From contig JAMXBD010000581.1 in the NCBI GenBank assembly GCA_024138025.1, positions 186,001-250,000 on the forward strand: a DNA stretch of 64,000 nt, given 5' to 3'. Of this stretch, positions 13,169-22,874 are shown one piece after another. The stretch comes from Combretum micranthum. Taxonomy: Eukaryota > Streptophyta > Magnoliopsida > Myrtales > Combretaceae. The translations under genes were made by a program, and so were the position numbers. A model generated the notes under the pieces. That model made no database searches, was not told where the DNA came from, and saw only the letters and a list, made by a program, of their open reading frames with translations. The first letter of the stretch is position 1, and each line of letters opens with the position of its first letter.

Positions 13169-13759
13169 GCCAATGCCTACTTATAATTTCCATAACTATA
13201 TAGATGTCAATTGATAATATGATCAATCAACCGAAATAATATAAATGTATTTTTAAATTTCTGTTACCCACTTTGTATATCCATTTATTATTTTTTATAT
13301 TTTGTATACTCATATTTTTCTTTTATTTAGAAATTATTACTTATATATTAAAAATAGGAAAATGGATTCATGTAGGAAAACACAAACATCCAAATTAAGA
13401 GTTAGAGAAATGAAAGAGAGCAAAGTTTGTGGTCATCATGATTATCATCATCATCTTTTTTCTACACTTGCATTCTATATATCTCTTTCTGAAGTCAAAC
13501 ATGGAAAATGTTGATGGAAAAATGTAGGCGAGTAAATGAAAAAATAAAATAAAAAAGTAAAATATAGGCATGTTTTGTGTAATTAACCATTGGAAATTTT
13601 CATTATCATTGATCTGATTTTATTTCATATGAATACAAGCATAGAATTAAAGAGTCAATGCTGAGGATATTTGCCTATTGTTCAATTTTTTTTTTTTTTA
13701 GTATGATTGTGTAGAATTTCCTACAATATCAATTATCTCATGTGATTAGTAATAAATTA

Positions 13760-14990
13760 ATTTCGTATTTTTTTTAATTAGGATCACTTTTCATAAGAGT
13801 AAAAATTTTAATATTGTAATTGCTCCCAAAGAGAAGACGAATGAGTTAATGTGTGGTATTACAAAACAAGCGTCAAAGAACAAATCATGGTGTCAGTGGT
13901 TATTTCAACATTTTTGAAAGTTTCATAAACCAAGAAGACTCAAATGTTGAGGTTGTACTATTGATTGAAATTCAGAAGAAGTCTAATATTGAAGCTTACA
14001 TTGCTATACAAGTAAATTGAAATCGTAAAGAAGCCAGACATATTTTAAAATCATGAGAGAAAACTAATTATCTCAACCCTATACTCAAAGAAAATGAGTC
14101 ATTAAAAACTTAGCTTATGAAGTTCAACCATTAGATCACGAACAAGTTACATTATGATATAACATTACATAATGAAGCTTTATTAGTTCCAATATATGCA
14201 ATCAAGAGAATACATGTTAATGGTTGGAACCCGAATTATTATTTAAGCTATTTGTTAAGTTTCATTAGAGGTGTGGACTCAAGCTTAGTTTTGATAGAGC
14301 AATTCTTTATATAGGAATATAAGGTTTGAGGGGAAATCTTTTTGAGAAAAAGGGGTTTGCTATGAGCATTGAATTAATATGAGTTTTTTTTTAATAATTA
14401 CATATTTTTTTAACCAGGACCATTTTCCATAAGAGTGAAAAATTTTAATATTTTAAGGGTTCCCAAAGAGAAGATGCATAGTTAACGTGTGGTTTACAGA
14501 ATAAGTAGTGAAAAAACAAAATATGGCATCAATGGTTATTCGACAATTTTGAAAGTCTCATAAACCAAGAAACTACTCTATTGAGATTATACTTGTGATT
14601 AAACTTCAGTAGAAGTTTAATGTTGGAGTATATTTTAGTATAGATAAATCAAAATAAGACCAACTTAAAAAGGAAGCCAATCATATTTGGAATCACGAAT
14701 TAAATGAGTCACTTATAAACTTACATTGTGAAGTTCAACCAGTGCAGATTATGAACAAACTATATTAATATAACATTACAACATGAACCTTTTTTAGTTC
14801 CAATGTATTCAATCAAGAGTGTGTTGGATGGTTGGACCTCGAATTATTTTTAAGCTACTTGTTAAGTTTCGTTAGGGGTGTGGGAAAAGTCTACTTCAGG
14901 TAAGTAATATTTGATATAGGAAGATGAGGTTTGAGGACAATCTCTTGGAGAAAGGGGTTTGCTATGAGCATTAGATTAAGATAAGAGTTT
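13760..14990. repeat. Tandem pair of ~0.6-kb units (gypsy LTR/UTR-like)
   Basis: Two diverged direct copies: 13760-14385 and 14386-14990. Shared landmarks in order are CATAAGAGTGAAAAATTTTAATATT, CCCAAAGAGAAGA, TTGAAAGT.TCATAAACC, ACTTGTGATT, GAAGTTCAACCA, TTCAATCAAGAG and GAGAAAGGGGTTTGCTATGAGCAT. Related single copies lie at 8690-9160 and 16240-16770. The copy at 14386 sits immediately before the gag-like start at 15030, as an LTR plus leader would. Confidence 0.6.
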
Positions 14991-15029
14991 TTTGTTTCTT
15001 TTTTATAATTCTTGCAAACAATAGAGATG

Positions 15030-16200
15030 TCTTCCAATAATGAAGAGAAAGTGTGAAATATCAATTCATCAAATAAGGTTGTCATACTACAACATTTGGA
15101 GCAATTAACTATGAAATTAGGTGAAATTAGTGATAGAATGGAAAGGCTAGGGCAACATCATCAAGTAGTTTGGGATTAAAGTTTAGCTTGTAAGTTATTT
15201 TCTTTTCATTTCCATTCTTTATACATTTCCTTTTTCTTGTTCTCCTCCTTGAGATTTCTAACAAATTTCTTCATTTCATTGAGTTGTATTTATTTTGAGA
15301 TTCGATTTGTAGTAAATTGAATAAGGTGAGGATTGTTCCCATCTATTGCATTTAATTAGTTCATTAAAGAACCAAACAAAGAAATTTTAAGAGTGCCAAA
15401 GGCACCTCGAGAAGCTTATGGTAACAAAGTATTTAAGGAAAGCATTAATCCATGTGCAATGCTAGGACTTCTAGCACCTAAAGTATAAATTGTAACGAAT
15501 GTGTGTTGAGTGACATAACATCTGCAAAATCATGGCATATCATGGTCATTCTACTTTTAAGTTAGATGATATGCTTAATAAACACCAAGTTGCATGTGCA
15601 GTTTTCAAAATTGTTTTGAGAAGTGGCACCATCATATTTTAATAAAACATAATCATGAATAGAAAATGACTTTTCAAACAAAATATGGATTAAATGAGTG
15701 ATTCCTCATTCTTTATACAGTAAATGAATCATGTGATGTGTCCAATTAAAGGAAAATCTATAGTTGTTTTCTTAATGATATTCTAGTATTCAATGTGAGT
15801 CTTTATGAGCATATTAACCATTTATGTTGTATGTTAGATGTTTTGAATAAAGACAAGCTATATGATAAGTACAAAAGCTTTATATGAGGGAAAAAAAACA
15901 AGGCATTTTTCTTAGGTTTGTTGTTAGTGTTAAGGAAATTGGGATTGATGAAGGAAAGATTAAAGGCAAATTAGAGAGTAGCCTCCGCGTGGTACACTTC
16001 TAAAAGATTTGCATCATGTCACCAAGTCAACAAGGGTTGTACGAAAGTTACATTTCAACCTAGTGCTCTTTAGCTCCACAAAATTCTAATTTACAATCAA
16101 TTAGATAGACCATTTCAAGTCATCGAAAAACTTAATGACAATGCTTATAAATTAGATCTTTCATGAGTATAATTTAAGTATCACTTTTAATGTGAAGGCT
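15030..16200 (+). pseudogene. Ty3/gypsy gag-pol remnant (copy 2)
   Basis: Gag start ATGTCTTCCAATAATGAAG at 15029, then a fragment reading LEQLTMKLGEISDRMERL (about 15094-15145), typical of the coiled start of gypsy gag. RT entry: KESINPCAMLGLLAPK at about 15435-15482, then HSTFKLDDMLNKHQVACAVFK at about 15547-15610. An integrase C-terminal piece, RPFQVIEKLNDNAYKLDL, lies at 16108-16161, followed in another frame by EYNLSITFNV; this matches the family pattern GPFQVLERINDNAYKLDLPGEY.VSATFNV. Most of protease, RT, RNase H and integrase is deleted. Non-functional. Confidence 0.8.
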
Positions 16201-16350
16201 TTTGAAGAGTTGGAGATTGTAATATAGATAAAACCCATGAGTTAGAGTATAACAATACATAATAGGCAACAACAAACCAAAGCATGGCACCACTGGTTAT
16301 TGGCAATTTTGAAATTCCACAAATCAAGAAGAATCCGCTATTGTACTTGT

Positions 16351-16583
16351 GGGTCTGTTTGGATTGTCTGTTTTTCATCTGTATCTGTATCTTTTTTAAA
16401 ATGATATGTGTAAATAAATCTGATTTATATCTAAATTTTATTTATATTTATTCTATTTGATCTTTTGATGAGAACTGTCAACTTTTTTTTTTTATTTATA
16501 TCTATTTTTTGATAAATAATTTGTTAGAAAAAAGTTTGAAAAAGTGTCTGTATCTGCCGAAAAAAGCCAAAACAAACAGACCC
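16351..16583. mobile_element. Tourist-like MITE, family A, copy 2
   Basis: Best-preserved copy. Left end GGGTCTGTTTGGATTGTCTG, right end AACAAACAGACCC; the interior is as described for copy 1, in inverse orientation. It interrupts the gypsy LTR-like unit: flanks ACTTGTG and AAAATTCAAGAG join as ACTTGTGATTGAAATTCAG-like sequence in the uninterrupted copies near 8715, 13955 and 14595. The empty-site comparison fixes the boundaries to within a few bases. Confidence 0.75.
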
Positions 16584-16771
16584 TAAAATTCAAGAGAAGT
16601 TTGAGGTGGGATTTTGCATTTCAATATAAATAAACTAGAATCAGATCTAGCTTTACAAAGAAGATGGTCCACCTATTAAAATCATTAGAGAAAACCTTTT
16701 TTACTTCAACTCAACACCAAGTTACATTGTTATATATCATTATAAGTTTATGAAGCTTTTTTGGTTTCAAA

Positions 16772-17521
16772 TAGTCATGGGCACGGTTCTAAAATCGAAG
16801 ATTTCGAATCTTGAAAATAAGGAGCCAGAACCGTCTTTCATAGTTTTCGTATAATTCTATGGAACCGACAGTTTTCTGCTTCTGTTTTAGAACGTAGACT
16901 GTATTTTTTTTCAAATAAAAAATGAATTTTAGATTTTAATAAAATAAATTTTAAACCTAAAATAATTAATAATTAGGCCTACAAGTATTAAATTATTTGG
17001 CAAAATTTTTAACAATTTGTTTAGAATACACATTTATTTATATACAAACAAAACTAAAATCAATTACAGTAAAGTAATATGAAATTGTAAAATACTTTAG
17101 AAGATAACAAGAAAATTATAATACTAAAAGTAGTCTCAGTTATTAAGGAATGAATTTTGCTTTTAGGAGAAGTTTATATAAACTATATTATATATGATTT
17201 TAAGTTATGTTTATTTATATTATTAATAATAAAACATTAAATATTATAAATAGGTAATAAATTTTACTATTCATATAAATAGTATAAACATTAATAATTA
17301 TATATCTAATATAATTTTAAATATTTTTCTCTTAATTATTATTTTCAATAGAATTGTTGGAAATGCTAGTTACACCCTGTTCTAAGCTATATAATTTCCT
17401 TAGAATTAAAAAACCAGCGGTTCCTTAACCATTTATAGAACCAGCCAATCAATCTGGTTCTGGTTCTAGAACTGTCGGTGGGTTCGATTCCCAGTTTAGA
17501 ACCGAACTATACTTATGTCTA
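16772..17521. mobile_element. Non-autonomous hAT-like element, family B
   Basis: 750 bp, inserted in the third copy of the gypsy LTR-like unit. Left end TAGTCATGGGCACGGTTC; right end (reverse complement) TAGACATAAGTATAGTTCGG. The flanks are GTTTCAAA (16764-16771) and GTTTCAAT (17522-17529), an 8-bp target duplication with one mismatch, as expected for hAT. Subterminal regions are rich in GGTTCTA/GAACCG words. No transposase frame. Uninterrupted copies read AGTTCCAATATATGCAATC at this site (near 14190), confirming the insertion. Confidence 0.8.
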
Positions 17522-17529
17522 GTTTCAAT

Positions 17530-18040
17530 ATATGTATTTGATAAGCTATATGATGAATGGATGCATGGTTATCAAAATTGTGAGTTAACTATATCTTTAT
17601 ACAAGTCTTTCATTTATGCTCAAATTAAAAGGAAAATTACGAGTTTAGGTATATAATTCTATAAATTTATGATTTTATTAGTTCCGCATAGATTTGCACT
17701 ATTTTACCAGTTTTATACATTCTAATAAATAGTGAAATCACGAGTTTGTTCAAGTTATTTTTTAATTCACTTGTTAAATTTTCTTTGAAGGTTTGAGTAC
17801 AAGTTATTTATTTATTTTTTTTTTTAAGGATAGTTTTTGTTCCAGGAAGACTTGAGATCCTATATTTTGTGGGAAAATGGTTCTAATTTGAGTATAGAAT
17901 GACGACAAGATGATTCGCTTCTTATAATTTTTGCAAGTTATGGATTTTTCCTTCTAGTTCCAAAAGCAAGGCTGTGAAGGGAATAGTTTGTGAGACCAAA
18001 TTACACTGGTTGAACCATAAGTGTCATCTTGGATAGTGGC
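17530..18040. other. Tail of gypsy LTR-like sequence, non-genic
   Basis: 17790-17990 still shows weak resemblance to the end of the LTR-like unit (TATAATTTTTGCAAGTTATGG near 17922 versus TATAATTCTTGCAAACAATAG near 15004). No gene is seen. Confidence 0.4.
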
Positions 18041-18332
18041 TTTCAAATTTGAACTATAGGCGCCACTCGGACAGTGTTATGTGTAATTATGGTTATACTA
18101 AAGGCTGTTCAGACAGCGACCTCACTGGAGGCCCAACCTTAACCTGTAAAATTTTGTGGTCTGTAACAGGGTGTGAATTACAATTTTTTTGCAAAATCCT
18201 AAGAGTTAAAGTCAGAGTTCACGATGATTTCAATGTTAAACTACCCAGAAATCCTATAAACTTATTGGCTCCGGATTCTCCCCAATCTTCATGCCATGCA
18301 ATAACAGTAACTTACTGCTTCCATTGACCTCA

Positions 18333-18682
18333 ATGGCAGCTCTATCTCGTTTCATCCTAAACCCATCTCCCCATTCCCATTTTCTCCTCCACAAAACCAC
18401 TAGAAAAAATCATCATTTCCGGTGTCCAGTTCCCTGGCCAACTTGTTATGTCTAAACACCACCCCAAATTCAAATCCAAACCCAAACCCCTTCAAATCCC
18501 ACTTTTCTCTCTCTTCATTAACAAGTTTTTTGAGCACCCAGTTCGGAACCAATCCAATCATTTCAAACCATGTCGTTTTGCTTCCGGAGAGATCGTTTGG
18601 GACCGTTAATAATTTGAGTGGGAAAGAATATGAGGGACGGTTGATTTGTTGGGTTGGCTTGGTCCTAAAAAGAAGCATTTAA
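18333..18682 (+). pseudogene. Broken gene start with targeting-peptide-like N-terminus
   Basis: ATG at 18333 opens a 40-codon frame (stop at 18453) beginning MAALSRFILNPSPHSHFLLH. It is rich in Ser, Leu, His and basic residues and free of acidic residues, like a plastid or mitochondrial presequence. A second frame, open from about 18422 to 18682, continues in the same style (SSSLANLLCLNTTPNSNPNP, then SFLSTQFGTNPIISNHVVLL), so a one-base shift near 18420 probably split a single first exon. A CCTATAAAC TATA-like box lies at 18253. Downstream, the frame runs into an AAG repeat and no further exon was recognised. The product is unidentified. It may be a truncated duplicate, or a real first exon whose partners I cannot see. 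Confidence 0.4.
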
Positions 18683-18689
18683 TTATAAA

Positions 18690-18723
18690 AAAGAAGAAGA
18701 AGAAGAAGAAGAAGAAGAAGAAG
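18690..18723. repeat. (AAG)n microsatellite
   Basis: About 11 AAG units; the Lys-rich open frame through it is an artefact. Confidence 0.9.
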
Positions 18724-18989
18724 CATTTAAGAAGATACTCGGAATGGTGCAATGCGAGAGTGTTTAGGGCTATTGCGTTTGCGGTTGAAGTGAAAGAGGG
18801 AGGGATGGAAGACAGAGTTTTGATTTTCCTTAACTTTTATCAACACTGGTTAGCTTGTGTAGGTATTTTATGCTAATTTTTGGATGAATTTGATGAAGGT
18901 CTCCAATGAAGGCGCTGTTCAAATAATAAGCGTTATCGCAGCCAGTACCTTCATTATAATAGTAATTACACAAAAAAGGCTATTCGAGA

Positions 18990-19234
18990 CGTCTCTTATA
19001 GTATAAGCGTGTTTTGCTTTTTTCAGTAGATACAAATATTTTTTTAAAAATTTTTTTTTTTAATAAATTATTTATTAAAAATATATATATAAATAAAAAA
19101 AAGTTGACAGTTTTCATCAAAAGATCAAATAGATCAAATATAAATAAAATATAAATACAAATCAAATATATTTATACATACTATTTTAAAAAATATATAA
19201 ATATAAATTAAAAACAGACTATCCAAACTGACCT
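18990..19234. mobile_element. Tourist-like MITE, family A, copy 3
   Basis: Same orientation as copy 1. It shares GTTGACAGTTTTCATCAAAAGATCAAAT and the ATAAATA-rich interior, and ends ACAGACTATCCAAACTGACC followed by TTA. The left end is eroded (about 18990). Non-coding. Confidence 0.6.
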
Positions 19235-22200
19235 TAGATTTGAAAGTGTCGTCTGTCTTTCACTAGCTTAGATGCTCATTATTTTTTCAACTCAATTTTT
19301 GGACCTTTTTTTTTTAAATCCTTACTGTTCTTGGTTGGAATGATTTGCTCTTAACATCTGATGAGATTAATGGAAGAATAGAAAGGCAAGTGATTGCATC
19401 GCCTAAATATCGATTTATCTTGTTGAAATTAATTCAAATCCAATCAAATCCTATATTTTGGTGGGTCATCTATCTGTAAAGAGATCTTTTTTATACTCCA
19501 TAACCCCATAACATATTTTAATATTTGTAAATGGGCCTAAAAATATAATATTATTTATTTAATTTTTTAGATTTGACTCATAGGGCTTAGTAAGTTTGAA
19601 TTCTTTTTTTGGGATGATTAAAGAAGATTTAGCATGATAGGCTTGAAATAGGACCCGTTAGATCAGCTTGTCAATCATCCAACCTTTCTCATTATGACTC
19701 ATACTCTAAAAAGAAACCTATCTTGGACGTCGATTATCAACGTGATCTAACGAATGGTATTGATGATAAAGTTCTATAAATATCCCAAGTTCCTCATAAT
19801 TTGAAAAGAAAGAAATTGGATAGAAACGCCAAAGTATTGTTAGATTTATGTATTAAGGGATCAAATACTTGTTCATCACTACTTGTGGAATTTGATAATC
19901 AATGGTTTCTCCACCTATCACAAGTAAGTTTGAGACGATTAAGATTGCCTACTTCTCCTTCCTATTCTATTTCTCTTTTAATCATCCTTGACGTGTCATT
20001 ACATATTACTCATCACAGGCCACGCATAGCATAATAGTCATACAGCATACATGTGACTACATTACTCGAATCTATACATCTACAATATTTAACAAAATTA
20101 ATAGTTTTTTAATCACTTATGAATTACAAATAACCTTATGACTTAATGACATCTCTCATGGACTCTTTATGTAAGGGTCTCAAGTTTAAATCCTTGTAAT
20201 TTATTAAAAAAAAAAAAACAATTTTGGATTCAATCGCGTAAATTCCACAGATCTCATGTTTTAGAAGGCAATACCACTCCTCTGTATCTTCAAATTCTAA
20301 TCTTATCTACATGTTTCATTGTTTCAACACTCTAAGTATCCTAAGTTTAATAATATTTATTTTTATGCACGCGTCATGCATCATCTACTAATATTTTCTT
20401 TTTTCAAAAAAATAAAAAAAGCAAGAAGTATTGCCGACTAGATGTTTCTCTTTTTTAATCGATTTTATCAAACACCATGCCGGTTTCATGCTTTTAAAGG
20501 GTAAATATCAAATTGATGCATAAATTTTATAAAAAAATTTAATTTGGTATTAAAAATTTGAAATCATCAATTAAATATTCAATTTTAATTTTTTTATCTA
20601 TTTTTCCTACTACTTTCACATCGTTTGCTTATGGATAAGGAAAAAGCCACCTATCATTGAATTTTTACAATTTTCTTTAATATAGTCTAACACCAATAGA
20701 TAGGCTTCTTTAAATTTGAAAACAAAGTAAACTATGTTAATAGAGTAATAAAAATAACCACAAAAAGTTTTAGATATTAAATTGATTATTTTAATATTCA
20801 TGTATCAAATTTATTTTCTTCAAAAAAAAATTCCCAACTTTTAAATATGATACAAAGCATTCTATCCGAAGGAGAAATTAACAATTTAATGGTATGCTAA
20901 TTTGAACAATCACGATAAATATATCAGAAAAAATAAGAGGGAAAAAATACTAAATAAAAAATGTGAAATGATTTCATAGGAATCTAAAACATATTTTAAA
21001 AAGAAAAATTTGAATCCAAACACTCATAGAAAATAAAGGATATATAAAGCAAATATTAGAGAATATAATTCAATACTTTTTTACATTTTATAAAATGTGA
21101 TACATTTATAACAATCAGAATTTGTTTCTATTTCTTTCCCCTAACTCAAATACCTAATATAATTAACCAAAACGAAAACCATAATTAAAATCAACAACAG
21201 TGATTCGATGAATGATGCTTGACACATATTAGGTCATAGACAAAGGAAAAGTTCCATAATTCAATTATAGAGGGAAAACCCGCCCATAATATCCTCAAAT
21301 CAGGGCCCTCCCTCTCAACTATGCATCTCATCTCATCCCATCATACATCCCCTTTTTTTAATCACAAATAATATAATAGGTTTTTATTTTCTTCAAATAT
21401 TAACAAAAATTGTCAGTCTCATTACGGGTCCTCCCACTTTTAGTATTAAATTGATTACAAAAAAAAATTATAATATATTTAAACCTTGAATAATTATTTC
21501 TCCCAGTCCAGTTAGAAAAAGAATTTTCCTATTTCTTGTATATATTGTAAGAAACTTATACCTAACCATTTCCACAAAAGAATCAACATTGAACTAGTAT
21601 ATTTAAAGAAACTACTTATTTTTCGAATAGATTCATTACTCATTTCTTAACAATCTTTGGAAAAAAAAAAAAATTGTTCTTACTATTCAAATCAATTCCA
21701 ATTATACCAAACCTCTTAACCATAAATAAGGAACTTTTCCGGATTTATCACTTGACCATATCATCATTAACACTATAATTATATTAATTATAAAAGAATT
21801 GATGAGCTTCTATCATGGATGAAATAAATCCGAACCATTAAATAGTATAATGGGACTAATCCTCTTATAACCACTATATGATCATAAAATTTTCTCCATA
21901 AATATAAAATATACCACTCATTTGAACCAATTCAAATTTTGCTGAGGTTTTTGTAATTCATATGGTATAAAACACTGTTCCTTTTGCTGAGATAAAAATT
22001 TGAGACTTTGAGTCCATTGTCTTCTTTCTTCCTCGGCAAAACATATGCTGACAACAAAAGAAACATAAACTATTTATAAATTATAAAAAAACTCACAGAT
22101 GAGATCCATTATTTAGACATTAGCCACTATGTGCCATAATGAGTGTACCCTTTGCTTTATCACAAAGTTCAAGATTTTAAAATCGGATCCCCCACACACA

Positions 22201-22874
22201 GCTAAGCCAAGGCCACCAATCCAAATCCAGGGACTTCCTTTGTAAATTTTAATATATTCTAAGGTCCATTATATAGTATTTAGTATTACTTCATATTCAT
22301 TAAATATACAGATCAACTATACTATACTATAGTCCTCCCAAATAAATAACAAAAACAAAATTAAAAGAAAGGCTCTAGCACAATGGGGCACTAGTGGAAT
22401 TGCCTCACATCATGATGGGAGGAAGATTCTCATTCTCTCTTCCAGATTTCAAAAAAATAACACTGACCCAACCTTCTATAACTTATGAAAATACTCTAGC
22501 CACTGTAAATTTTTAATCTTTTAATGATTTCATGACATGGGTCAGTTTCAATTTCAGTATAAAACACTCTTGGCCATGTAAAGTTTTTATCTCTTTTTTA
22601 TTTCACAACATGGGGGTTTCAACTTCAGTTGAAAATAACGTTGCCGATGTAAATATTTGATCTTTTTTAAAATTTTATTTATGGTTTGATGACATGGGTC
22701 AGTTTCAGTTTTAGGAAAGTGGAAAGAAATGAATACGAAAGTTGTGATTTGACACAGTGTTGTTTAAGTTATACCAAAGTCAAGACAGAAAGATAGAATA
22801 CACATGGAAAGTGTGCTTCAAGGTGTGACTTTGTGAAGTGTGTTTTGTTTGTGTTTATCTTTTTGGTCAGAAAA
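19235..22874. other. Intergenic region upstream of the DeSI-like gene
   Basis: No gene is supported. 19420-20020 has some LTR-like character (starts TGTTGAAATTAATT, TATA-like TCTATAAATATCCC at 19775, CA end near 20018), but no partner LTR or target duplication was found. 20500-20620 has GGGTAAATATCAAATTGATG, a common non-coding repeat end. The last ~250 bases before 22875 should contain the promoter and 5' UTR of the DeSI-like gene. I do not see a convincing TATA box. Confidence 0.45.

Larger units (their letters stand above)
11080..15985. repeat. Ancient segmental duplication, copy 2
   Basis: Partner of 5226-9850 (block list given there). It has its own later insertions: a Harbinger-type MITE at 11389-11685 and an hAT-type remnant ending near 13168. 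Within it, the block 13760-14385 is repeated in tandem at 14386-14990 (both contain ACCAAGAA, ACATTATGATATAACATTAC-like sequence and AAAGGGGTTTGCTATGAGCAT). A third partial copy lies at 16240-16770. This placement around a gypsy internal region suggests that the 0.6-kb unit is an LTR or untranslated region. Confidence 0.65.

Noticed and set aside
17478..17492. GGTTCGATTCCC resembling a tRNA T-loop/B box
   Set aside because: Lies in the GGTTC/GAACC subterminal repeats of the hAT-like element; no cloverleaf or A box at the right distance.
18646..18876. 76-codon frame with a Lys run
   Set aside because: It is carried by the AAG microsatellite; nothing recognisable on either side.
19422..20018. 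Possible solo LTR (TG...CA with TATA-like box)
   Set aside because: The 5-bp flanks (TATCT and GGCCA) do not match and no partner LTR is visible in the window.
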